Positions 1-5,317 of a stretch of DNA of 6,220 nt are shown here, one piece after another (positions within the stretch are counted from its first letter, which is position 1; every line of letters begins with the position of its first letter). The DNA lies in assembly GCA_005240015.1 (NCBI GenBank), contig SBBV01000197.1, forward strand, positions 1 through 6,220, in the 5' to 3' direction. Under the pieces are notes generated by a model. That model saw only the letters and a list, made by a program, of their open reading frames with translations. It was not told the DNA's origin and searched no databases. Origin of the DNA: Candidatus Odyssella thessalonicensis. Its GTDB lineage: Bacteria; Pseudomonadota; Alphaproteobacteria; Bin65. The position numbers and the translations under genes were made by a program.

Positions 1-367
1 GCGCCCACTGGCTCGGCAGCCCCGGCCGGCCGAGGCCGAGATAGAGCGCACCGCCCGCGAACGGCAGGCCCAGCACGAGCGCCAGGACCAGCGCGAGCGC
101 GGGCCGCGGGCGCGCGCTCGGTGCGGCCGGCGCGGTGTTCGCAGCAGCGAGGATGCGGCGCTGAATCTCGAGCCGCGCCGCTTTCGCCTCGTCGGCGCCG
201 ATGAGGCCGCGCGCGGCGTCGCGCTCGAGCTCGGCGAGCTGGTCCTTGTAGACTTCGAGGTCGTAGTCGAGCCGGCGCGTGGCGCCCGTGCCCGGCTTCA
301 AGAGCGGCGCGATCAGGAGCGCCAGCACGAGGAGCGTGAGCGCGCCGCCCACGAGCCAGAGGGTCAT
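1..367 (-). CDS. ccmI: CcmI (CycH), apocytochrome chaperone, N-terminal part
   Basis: CcmI binds the C-terminal helix of apocytochrome c and presents it to the CcmF-CcmH ligation complex. The first 122 residues are visible and the frame runs off the left edge. Residues 1-23 form a first membrane helix, starting [20 protein letters not shown]. Next comes the charged cytoplasmic loop with the family signature [17 protein letters not shown] (about 33-49), continuing [19 protein letters not shown], which resembles a leucine-zipper-like coiled segment. A second membrane helix begins near 86, and [11 protein letters not shown] marks the start of the periplasmic part. The TPR domain expected after this lies outside the window. 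The ATG overlaps the ccmH stop as ATGA and has a GAGG 6 nt upstream, the clearest ribosome-binding site in the window. Confidence 0.92.
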   Translation of the reverse strand, partial: MTLWLVGGALTLLVLALLIAPLLKPGTGATRRLDYDLEVYKDQLAELERDAARGLIGADEAKAARLEIQRRILAAANTAPAAPSARPRPALALVLALVLGLPFAGGALYLGLGRPGLPSQWA

Positions 368-852
368 GGCGAACCTCGGCGGCGCGGAGATTCGCCGCCC
401 ATGAGGGCGTCGAGCTTCTTCTGCTCATCCGCATCGAGCGGCGCGGGGGCGACCGGCGCCGTCATGCGTCGGCGCGCGCGCAGCCAGAGGAAGATCGCAG
501 CGCCGAGGAACAGCAGCGCGGGCCCGAACCACAGCAGCCACGTCGTGGCCTTCACCGGCGGCCGGAGCAGCACGAAATCGCCATAGCGCGCCACGACGAA
601 CGCGATCACCGCGCTGTCGCCGTCGCCGGCCTTCAGGCGCTCGCGCACGAGGATGCGCAGATCGCGCGCCAGCGGCGCGTTGGAATCGTCGATCGACTGG
701 TTCTGGCAGACGAGGCAACGCAGCTGCTTGGTGATGCCGCGCGCGCGCGCCTCGAGCGTCGGGTCGGCCAGGATCTCGTCGGGCGAGACCGCGGCGCGCG
801 CCGGCAGCGCGGCAAGCGCAAGCATGAGCGCAAGGGCGAGGCGGCGCATCAT
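364..852 (-). CDS. ccmH: CcmH, apocytochrome thiol oxidoreductase (short form)
   Basis: CcmH is a membrane-anchored periplasmic protein that works with CcmG to reduce apocytochrome c and belongs to the heme ligation complex. The 162-residue product has a signal peptide with likely cleavage after ALPARA (about residue 20). The strongly conserved block [14 protein letters not shown] is at 45-58, with the redox pair Cys46 and Cys49. A helical bundle follows, ending with [11 protein letters not shown] (90-100). A membrane helix runs from about 104 to 124, then a cytoplasmic tail. It has no C-terminal TPR part, unlike the fused E. coli CcmH; that role belongs to the separate ccmI next to it. The first ATG at 852 overlaps the ccmG stop as ATGA; a second ATG at 849 follows directly and cannot be excluded. 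Its stop overlaps the ccmI ATG in the same way. Confidence 0.96.
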   Translation of the reverse strand: MMRRLALALMLALAALPARAAVSPDEILADPTLEARARGITKQLRCLVCQNQSIDDSNAPLARDLRILVRERLKAGDGDSAVIAFVVARYGDFVLLRPPVKATTWLLWFGPALLFLGAAIFLWLRARRRMTAPVAPAPLDADEQKKLDALMGGESPRRRGSP

Positions 853-1403
853 CTCTTGAGCTTCGCCACGAGCGGGCGGATCTCGTCGCGCAGGCGCTCG
901 CTGGTGAGCGGGCCGGCGTAGCGGTAGCGGATCCGGCCGTCGCGATCGATGATGTAGGTCTCGGGCGCTCCGTAGACGCCGAAATCGATGCCGACGCGGC
1001 CGCTCCTGTCCGCGCCGATGTGCGAGAACGGATTGCCCGCTTCCTTGAACCAGGCGGCGAGCTTCTCGTCCTTGTCCTTCCAGTTGAGGCCGACGAGTTG
1101 GAAGCCGCCCGCCTTCGCTTCCTTCGCGAGTTCAAGCAGCAGCGGATGCTCGGCATGGCAGGGCGGGCACCACGACGCGAACACGTTGAGGATCGTGACC
1201 TTGCCCTTGAAGTCGGCGGTGGAGAGCCCCTGCGGGAATCCTTCCGGCGCGGGCAGCGAAAACTCCGGCGCCGGCTTGTCGATGAGCGCCGAGGGCACCG
1301 CCGAGGGATCCTTCTTGCCCGATTGAATCGCGACCAGCGCGTAGACGAGGCCCGCGCCCAGGAACAGGAACAGGACCGCCGGAATGATGAAGCGGAGACG
1401 CAT
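849..1403 (-). CDS. ccmG: CcmG (DsbE), periplasmic thiol:disulfide reductant for cytochrome c maturation
   Basis: CcmG is a membrane-anchored thioredoxin-like protein that reduces the CcmH and apocytochrome cysteine pairs before heme attachment. The 184-residue product has a membrane anchor at about 7-26, then the thioredoxin fold. The active site WCPPC is at 78-82 (Cys79 and Cys82), with the nearby acidic Glu86. The family signature GVYGAPETY is at 142-150 and contains cis-Pro147; this sequence separates CcmG/DsbE from generic thioredoxins. The first half includes the typical KPAPEFSLP stretch (43-51). The ATG at 1403 was chosen because it starts MRLRF just before the anchor; the same frame stays open far into ccmF, but that longer version is not real. 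A perfect 7-bp dyad at 1413-1427, in the end of ccmF, overlaps its possible ribosome-binding region. The stop TGA overlaps the ccmH ATG. Confidence 0.97.
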   Translation of the reverse strand: MRLRFIIPAVLFLFLGAGLVYALVAIQSGKKDPSAVPSALIDKPAPEFSLPAPEGFPQGLSTADFKGKVTILNVFASWCPPCHAEHPLLLELAKEAKAGGFQLVGLNWKDKDEKLAAWFKEAGNPFSHIGADRSGRVGIDFGVYGAPETYIIDRDGRIRYRYAGPLTSERLRDEIRPLVAKLKR

Positions 1404-1408
1404 GGGCA

Positions 1409-3409
1409 CTAGGCCGTCCCGGACGGCGCGGTCGCCGGCTCGGCGGCGGCGCTCCGCCGCGGCGCGCCGACGCGATGGCGGCGGTCGGAGAGCGAGACGA
1501 GGCCGCCCACGAACATCAGGACCGCGCCGCCCCAGATCCACGGCACCAGCGGATTGTGATAGGCGCGGATCACCCAGCCGCCCTTCTCGTCGGGATCGCC
1601 GAGCACGACGTAGAGATCGGCGAACCACGTCGTGTAGATGGCGGCCTCGGTCGTGTTGTTGCCCTCGACCGGATAGCGGCGCTTCTCCGGCTCGAGAACC
1701 GCCACGGGCTGGCCGCCGCGCGCGACGTCGATGCGCGCCAACTGCGAGACGTAATTGGGGCCGCGCGCCTCGCGCACGTCGCTGAGCCGCAGCGTGTAGC
1801 TCGCGACCTGGATCGATTCCCCCGCGCGGACGACCTTGATCACCTCGGTCTGCCACGCCGAGGATGCCGTGATGCCGAGCACGACGACGCCGAGCGCCGC
1901 GTGCGCGATGCTCATGCCGTAGAAGCTGCGCGGGAGGCCCGCCGCGCGGCGGAGGCTGTCCGCGAGCGGCGCGCGGAAGAGCTGGATGCGCCCGGCCCAT
2001 TCGACGAGAGCGCCCGCGATCGCCCAGACGCCGAGGCCGATGCCGAGCCCGGCCAGCGCGTTGGTCCAATCGCCGGCGAGCCCCACGGCGAGCAGCGCCA
2101 CCGCCACGGTGACGAGAAACGCGATGCGCATGCGCGCGGCCACGCCTTCGAGATCGCCGCGCTTCCAGGCGAGCATCGGACCAACGGCGACCGCCGCCAG
2201 CAGCGGCACCATCAGCGGCACGAAGGTGGAATTGAAGTACGGCGCGCCCACCGAGATCTTGCCGCCGCCGATCATGTCCAGGAACAGCGGATAGAGCGTG
2301 CCGAGGAACACCGTCGCCGCGGCCACCGACAGCAGCAGGTTGTTGAGCACCATCGCCCCTTCGCGGCTCACCGGCTTGAAGAGGCCGGCGCCCGCGGCGC
2401 GCAGTGCCGGCGCGCGCCAGGCGTAGAGCACGAGCGAGCCGCCGATCGCGAGCAGCAAGAGGCCCAGGATGAAGATGCCGCGCTCGGGATCGACCGCGAA
2501 CGCGTGCACCGAGGTGAGCACGCCCGAGCGCACGAGGAAGGTGCCGATCAGCGAGAGGCCGAAGGTCAGGATCGCGAGCAGGATCGTCCAGCTCTTGAGC
2601 GCGTCGCGCTTCTCGACCACGACCGCCGAGTGCAAGAGCGCGGTGCCGACGAGCCAGGGCATGAAGCTCGCATTCTCGACCGGGTCCCAGAACCAGAAGC
2701 CGCCCCAGCCGAGCTCGTAATAGGCCCACCACGAGCCGAGCCCGATGCCGACGGTCAGGAAGCCCCAAGCCGCGAGCGTCCAGGGCCTGACCCAGCGCGC
2801 CCAGGCGGCGTCGACGCGGCCCTCGATCAGCGCCGCCACCGCGAACGAGAACGCCATCGAGAAACCGACATAGCCCAGATAGAGAAACGGCGGGTGGAAC
2901 GCGAGGCCGGGATCCTGCAGCAGCGGGTTCAAGCCGCGCCCGTCCGGCGGCGCCGGATCGAGCCGCAGGAACGGGTTCGAGGTGAACAGCATGAAGGCCA
3001 GGAAGCCGGCGCCGATCATGCCCTGCACCGCGAGCACGCGCGCCTTCAAGGCCGGCGGGAGATTAGCGCCGAACGTCGCCACCGCTGCGCCGAACAGCGT
3101 GAGGATGAGGGCCCAGAGCAAGAGCGAGCCCTCGTGGTTCCCCCAGACGCCGGTGATCTTGTAGAGCAGCGGCTTCGCGCTGTGCGAGTTCTGCGCGACG
3201 TTGGCGACCGAGAAGTCCGAGGTCACGTAGGCGTAGGTGAGCGCCGCGAACGCCGTCGCGACGAGGATGAACTGGCTCTGCGCGGCCGGCACCGCGGTCT
3301 CCATCACCGCCGCATGCCCGCGCGCGGCCGCGACGAGCGGCGCCAGGCTCTGATACGCCGCGACGAGCAGCGCCAGCACCAGTGCGTAATGGCCGAGCTC
3401 GGGGATCAT
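1409..3409 (-). CDS. ccmF: CcmF, cytochrome c heme lyase core subunit
   Basis: CcmF is the large polytopic membrane protein that, with CcmH and CcmI, transfers heme from CcmE to the CXXCH motif of apocytochrome c. The 666-residue product is of normal length. The WWD motif WGGFWFWDPVEN is at 235-246. Four conserved histidines are in the expected places: His172 (FHPP) and His302 (SVHAF) on the periplasmic side, and His260 (LLHSA) and His503 (AHAALG) within the membrane, corresponding to the known E. coli ligands. HSAKPLLYKITGVWGNHEGS (76-95) is another conserved block. A soluble periplasmic domain spans about 520-615. The last 20 residues are low-complexity. The start gives the typical N-terminus MIPELGHYALVLAL, but the sequence before it is C-rich with no Shine-Dalgarno. 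It ends TAG, followed by a 5-nt gap to ccmG. Confidence 0.97.
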   Translation of the reverse strand: MIPELGHYALVLALLVAAYQSLAPLVAAARGHAAVMETAVPAAQSQFILVATAFAALTYAYVTSDFSVANVAQNSHSAKPLLYKITGVWGNHEGSLLLWALILTLFGAAVATFGANLPPALKARVLAVQGMIGAGFLAFMLFTSNPFLRLDPAPPDGRGLNPLLQDPGLAFHPPFLYLGYVGFSMAFSFAVAALIEGRVDAAWARWVRPWTLAAWGFLTVGIGLGSWWAYYELGWGGFWFWDPVENASFMPWLVGTALLHSAVVVEKRDALKSWTILLAILTFGLSLIGTFLVRSGVLTSVHAFAVDPERGIFILGLLLLAIGGSLVLYAWRAPALRAAGAGLFKPVSREGAMVLNNLLLSVAAATVFLGTLYPLFLDMIGGGKISVGAPYFNSTFVPLMVPLLAAVAVGPMLAWKRGDLEGVAARMRIAFLVTVAVALLAVGLAGDWTNALAGLGIGLGVWAIAGALVEWAGRIQLFRAPLADSLRRAAGLPRSFYGMSIAHAALGVVVLGITASSAWQTEVIKVVRAGESIQVASYTLRLSDVREARGPNYVSQLARIDVARGGQPVAVLEPEKRRYPVEGNNTTEAAIYTTWFADLYVVLGDPDEKGGWVIRAYHNPLVPWIWGGAVLMFVGGLVSLSDRRHRVGAPRRSAAAEPATAPSGTA

Positions 3410-3430
3410 CGGGGGGTGGCTCGTTGGCGA

Positions 3431-3510
3431 GAGATCCTTCGCTTCGCTCGGGATGACGATGATGTCTTCAGGAATCCAAACACGTCATGCTGAGCGCAGC
3501 GAAGCATCTC
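3431..3510. repeat. Inverted-repeat element of two self-complementary 27-bp arms in the ccmE-ccmF gap
   Basis: The two arms, 3431-3457 and 3484-3510, are inverted copies matching at 23 of 27 positions and separated by a 26-bp spacer. Each arm is also a small hairpin in itself: ATCC (3434-3437) pairs with GGAT (3451-3454) in the first arm, and ATGCT (3487-3491) pairs with AGCAT (3504-3508) in the second. Three of the four differences between the arms keep this internal stem paired: one C-G to G-C swap involving both sides, and one G-T to A-T change. I recall sequences like GATCCTTCGCTTCGCTCAGG as very common intergenic repeats in many bacterial genomes. The element sits 22 bp from the ccmE stop and 21 bp upstream of the ccmF start, so it makes up most of this gap. 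Confidence 0.8.
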
Positions 3511-3532
3511 TTGAACACTAGGCTCGGTTGTC

Positions 3533-3994
3533 TCACTTGCCCGCCGGCTTGCTCTTGTCGTGCTGCCAGAGGCCCTGCTTCTTCAATTCGTCGGCCAGTT
3601 CCTTCGGCACGTAGTTCTCGTCGTGCTTGGCCAGCACCGTGGTGGCGACGAAGGTGCGGTCGGGCTGGAAGGCGCCCTGCACCACCACGACGCCCTGCTT
3701 CTCGCGGAAGAGATCGGGCAGCACGCCCTTGTAGCGGACGGTCACGGCCTTGCTGCGGTCGGTGACGCGGAACTCGATCGTGACACCATCGGCGAGCTTC
3801 CGGATGCTCTTCTCCTCGACGAGGCCGCCCAGGCGCACGCGCTGGCCGGCCGGGATGCTGCGCTCGGCCGCCTGGCTCGGCGTGAAGAAGAACGTGACCG
3901 TGTCCTGGAGCGCCACCAGTGCCAGCGCCACCGCGCCGCCGAGCAGCGCGAGCCCGAAGCTCACGAAGAACAGGCGCTTCGTCTTAGCCTTCAT
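3533..3994 (-). CDS. ccmE: CcmE, periplasmic heme chaperone
   Basis: CcmE is a membrane-anchored periplasmic chaperone that binds heme covalently through a histidine and hands it to the CcmF ligase complex. The 153-residue product has the usual length. Residues 1-8 are basic and cytoplasmic, and a single membrane anchor spans about 9-29. It is followed by FFFTPSQ (35-41), which precedes the OB-fold beta-barrel domain (about 45-125). The heme-binding motif LAKHDENY is at 121-128, with His124 as the covalent attachment site and Tyr128 as the likely axial ligand, as known for E. coli CcmE. The C-terminal tail after 130 is charged and probably flexible. The start ATG lies inside the end of ccmD, with GGGA about 7 nt upstream. 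The histidine-type motif identifies the common form, not the cysteine variant found in some archaea and bacteria. Confidence 0.97.
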   Translation of the reverse strand: MKAKTKRLFFVSFGLALLGGAVALALVALQDTVTFFFTPSQAAERSIPAGQRVRLGGLVEEKSIRKLADGVTIEFRVTDRSKAVTVRYKGVLPDLFREKQGVVVVQGAFQPDRTFVATTVLAKHDENYVPKELADELKKQGLWQHDKSKPAGK

Positions 3995-4163
3995 CGCCGC
4001 GTCCCAGCTCCGCTTCCAGTTGCGCCAGCTCCGCCTCGCGCCGCCGCGCGTTCCGCACGCTCGCGATCAGCAGCACGGCCAGCACCAGCGCGGTCAGGCC
4101 CAGCGCCGGCCAGACATAGGCGGCATAGCCGCCCATTTCGAGAAACCTGCCGATCCCGTCCAT
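3984..4163 (-). CDS. ccmD: CcmD, small membrane protein of the CcmABC-CcmE complex
   Basis: CcmD is a short single-span membrane protein needed for release of holo-CcmE from the CcmABC complex. The product has 59 residues. It begins MDGIGRFLEMGGYAAYVWPA, and GGYAAYVWPALGLTA (11-25) is the characteristic CcmD opening. One membrane helix runs from about 16 to 35 and is followed by a cytoplasmic basic stretch (RNARRR, 37-42) and a charged helix rich in Glu and Leu, which also fits the family. The stop TAA (3986-3984) lies inside ccmE, so the two genes overlap by 11 nt in different frames, consistent with coupled translation. Upstream there is only a weak GTGA-like ribosome-binding sequence. The identification rests on the GGYAAYVWP motif, the size, and the position between ccmC and ccmE. 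Confidence 0.93.
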   Translation of the reverse strand: MDGIGRFLEMGGYAAYVWPALGLTALVLAVLLIASVRNARRREAELAQLEAELGRGDEG

Positions 4164-4301
4164 GCTTTACATCACTAGCCGCGGTCTGCGGCAAAAACAC
4201 GGCGTGAACCTAGATAATCCCGCTTCATCAAAGCGTTAATGCGGGATAGTGCCGCTGCCGAACGGCCTAACTAGCCGGCCGGCGCCTCGTAGCTGCAAAT
4301 G
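4164..4301 (-). other. Leader upstream of ccmD with competing small hairpins; possible internal regulatory site
   Basis: This stretch between the palindrome and ccmD codes for nothing I can recognise, and parts of it are less GC-rich than the genes. It contains ATCCCGC (4217-4223) and its complement GCGGGAT (4241-4247). Inside that span is a shorter stem, CGCTT (4221-4225) and AAGCG (4231-4235), which shares bases with the outer one, so the two stems exclude each other. A third small stem, GCCGC and GCGGC, is at 4178-4182 and 4188-4192. A weak TTATCT-like -10 sequence can be read on the minus strand near 4212-4218, but I see no good -35 for it, so I do not call a promoter. The region could serve as a leader for the ccmDEFGHI half, or be leftover sequence from insertion of the neighbouring repeat. 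Confidence 0.3.
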
Positions 4302-4413
4302 CCGTTTCACCACCGAGGCACTGAGGACGCAGAGGAGAGAGGGTTTCTTTCGCGCGCCTTCGGCGCGCAATCCTTTCTGTCTCCGGGTTCTCTGTGCCTC
4401 TGTGGTGAAGCGG
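4302..4413. repeat. Palindromic element with GAGGCAC arms and a GC-rich central hairpin
   Basis: This is a large imperfect palindrome centred at 4360, immediately 3' of ccmC. The centre is a perfect 7-bp stem, GCGCGCC (4352-4358) and GGCGCGC (4362-4368), around the 3-nt loop TTC. The outer arms, about 4302-4335 and 4380-4413, pair well; one arm reads TTCACCACCGAGGCA and the other, on the complementary strand, TTCACCACAGAGGCA. The stretch between arms and central stem is purine-rich on one side and pyrimidine-rich on the other, and pairs poorly. I recall the sequence type TTCACCACAGAGGCACAGAG as a widespread intergenic repeat in unrelated bacteria, but I cannot count copies here. Open frames crossing it are by-products of the repeat. 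It would form a stable hairpin in the operon mRNA between ccmC and ccmD. Confidence 0.8.
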
Positions 4414-4424
4414 TGTCTCCACCG

Positions 4425-5168
4425 CTACGACGCCAGCAGGCGCAGCTTGAGCGCGCGTGTGCGCAATGCCGCGAGTTCGGCGCGGGCGCGCAGCAGCCAG
4501 ACCGAGAAGAAGTAGAACGTGAAGCCGCAGATCATGAAGAACAGCGGCGCCAGCATCTGCGCGTCGATCGCCGGGCCCTCGCGGCGGATGATGCTCGCCG
4601 GCTGGTGCAGCGTGTTCCACCAGTCGACGCTGAACTTGATGATCGGCAGGTTGACGACGCCGACAAGCGCCAGGATGCAGGCGGCGCGCGCGCCGCGCGC
4701 GGGATCGTCGAAGGCGTGCGTCAACGCGATGTGGCCGAGATAGAGGAAGAACAGGATCAGCACCGAGGTGAGCCGCGCATCCCACACCCACCAGGCGCCC
4801 CACATCTTGGCGCCCCAGAGCGAGCCGGTCGCCAAGGTCAGCAGCGCGAAGCAGGCACCGATCGGCGAGGCGGCGCGCGCCAGCACGTGGCCCAGCGGAT
4901 GGCGCCAGATGATCGCCGCCGCGCTCGCGGCGGCGACGCAGGCATAGACGAAGAGGGCCATCCAGGCCGAGGGCACGTGCACATACATGATGCGCACGGT
5001 CTCGCCCTGGCCCTCGGGCGGCGGCTTGCCCGGCGGCGCGATGCCGATGCCCCAGACCGCGCCGATCGCGAGGCAAATCGCCGCCAGCGCCGCCGTCCAG
5101 GGGAGCAGGCGGCGCGCCAGGCGCAGGAAGCGCGCGGGATTGGCGAAGGCGTGCAGGCGTGCGCTCAT
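4425..5168 (-). CDS. ccmC: CcmC, heme-handling protein that loads heme onto CcmE
   Basis: CcmC binds heme at its periplasmic WWD domain and delivers it to CcmE. The 247-residue product is of normal length, with six predicted membrane helices. The WWD motif spans about 118-134 (WGAKMWGAWWVWDARLT). The two histidines expected to ligate heme are His64 (YVHVPSAW) and His188 (LHQPASI), matching the two conserved histidines known from E. coli CcmC. The ATG at 5168 was chosen because the N-terminus MSARLHAFANPARFLRLA looks like the family start. In-frame TTG (5204) and GTG (5192) codons lie upstream inside the palindrome and would add 12 or 8 residues. No convincing Shine-Dalgarno sequence precedes the ATG; positions -2 to -13 are the outer palindrome arm. 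A second repeat element begins about 11 bp past its stop. Confidence 0.96.
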   Translation of the reverse strand: MSARLHAFANPARFLRLARRLLPWTAALAAICLAIGAVWGIGIAPPGKPPPEGQGETVRIMYVHVPSAWMALFVYACVAAASAAAIIWRHPLGHVLARAASPIGACFALLTLATGSLWGAKMWGAWWVWDARLTSVLILFFLYLGHIALTHAFDDPARGARAACILALVGVVNLPIIKFSVDWWNTLHQPASIIRREGPAIDAQMLAPLFFMICGFTFYFFSVWLLRARAELAALRTRALKLRLLAS

Positions 5169-5169
5169 G

Positions 5170-5313
5170 CGACCAACGGCCCGAATAGCCACTCGTGACG
5201 GCAAAAAGGGGGCTGACCCATTTTCAGCATATCCGGCTGAACCAGTCGTTCAACGGCGAGCGGAAAAGGGGGTCGGACCCCTTTTTGCCCGCGCCAGCGA
5301 AGGCCGTTGGTCG
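5170..5313. repeat. Nested palindromic element filling the ccmB-ccmC gap
   Basis: Three nested dyads share a centre near 5242-5245. The outer arms are a perfect 12-bp inverted repeat, CGACCAACGGCC at 5170-5181 and its complement at 5302-5313. The middle arms, 5200-5225 and 5263-5289, match at about 23 of 26-27 positions, with a perfect first 12 bp (GGCAAAAAGGGG). The inner stem is TGAAC (5238-5242) and GTTCA (5248-5252) around a 5-nt loop. Each middle arm is also close to a palindrome in itself, of the form AAAAGGGG-GTCGGA-CCCCTTTT. The element starts 4 nt after the ccmB stop and ends 1 nt before the ccmC ATG. I recall AAAAGGGGTC-type palindromes as common intergenic repeats in proteobacteria, like REP or small non-autonomous elements, but copy number cannot be judged from this window. 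No direct target duplication is evident. Confidence 0.8.
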
Positions 5314-5317
5314 TAGG

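Noticed and set aside
849..2768. A 639-codon minus-strand frame that contains ccmG at its end
   Set aside because: Only the last 184 codons resemble CcmG. The rest overlaps ccmF in another frame and translates to Arg/Ala-rich nonsense, so ccmG starts at 1403.
1475..3493. A 672-codon plus-strand open frame lying antisense to almost all of ccmF
   Set aside because: Its translation is a run of Arg, Glu, His, Asp and Ala with no recognisable domain, as is usual for antisense frames over GC-rich genes. ccmF on the other strand has all its conserved motifs, and the frame ends by running into the repeat.
3431..3510. CRISPR-like repeat-spacer-repeat
   Set aside because: There are only two copies, they are inverted instead of direct, and there are no cas genes; it is a palindromic element.
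3487..3765. Plus-strand frame beginning MLSAAKHLL
   Set aside because: Its start is the repeat arm at 3484-3510 read as protein, and the rest is antisense to ccmE and Arg/Pro/Ala-rich.
3991..4200. A 69-codon minus-strand frame across the ccmD position
   Set aside because: It is out of frame with the real ccmD (4163-3984), which has the GGYAAYVWP motif and a membrane helix; this one has neither.
4249..5198. Plus-strand frames starting near 4249 and 4299 and a minus-strand frame at 4267-5076
   Set aside because: They translate the palindromic repeat and then shadow frames of ccmC. Peptides such as FTTEALRTQRREG come from the repeat itself and do not indicate a protein family.
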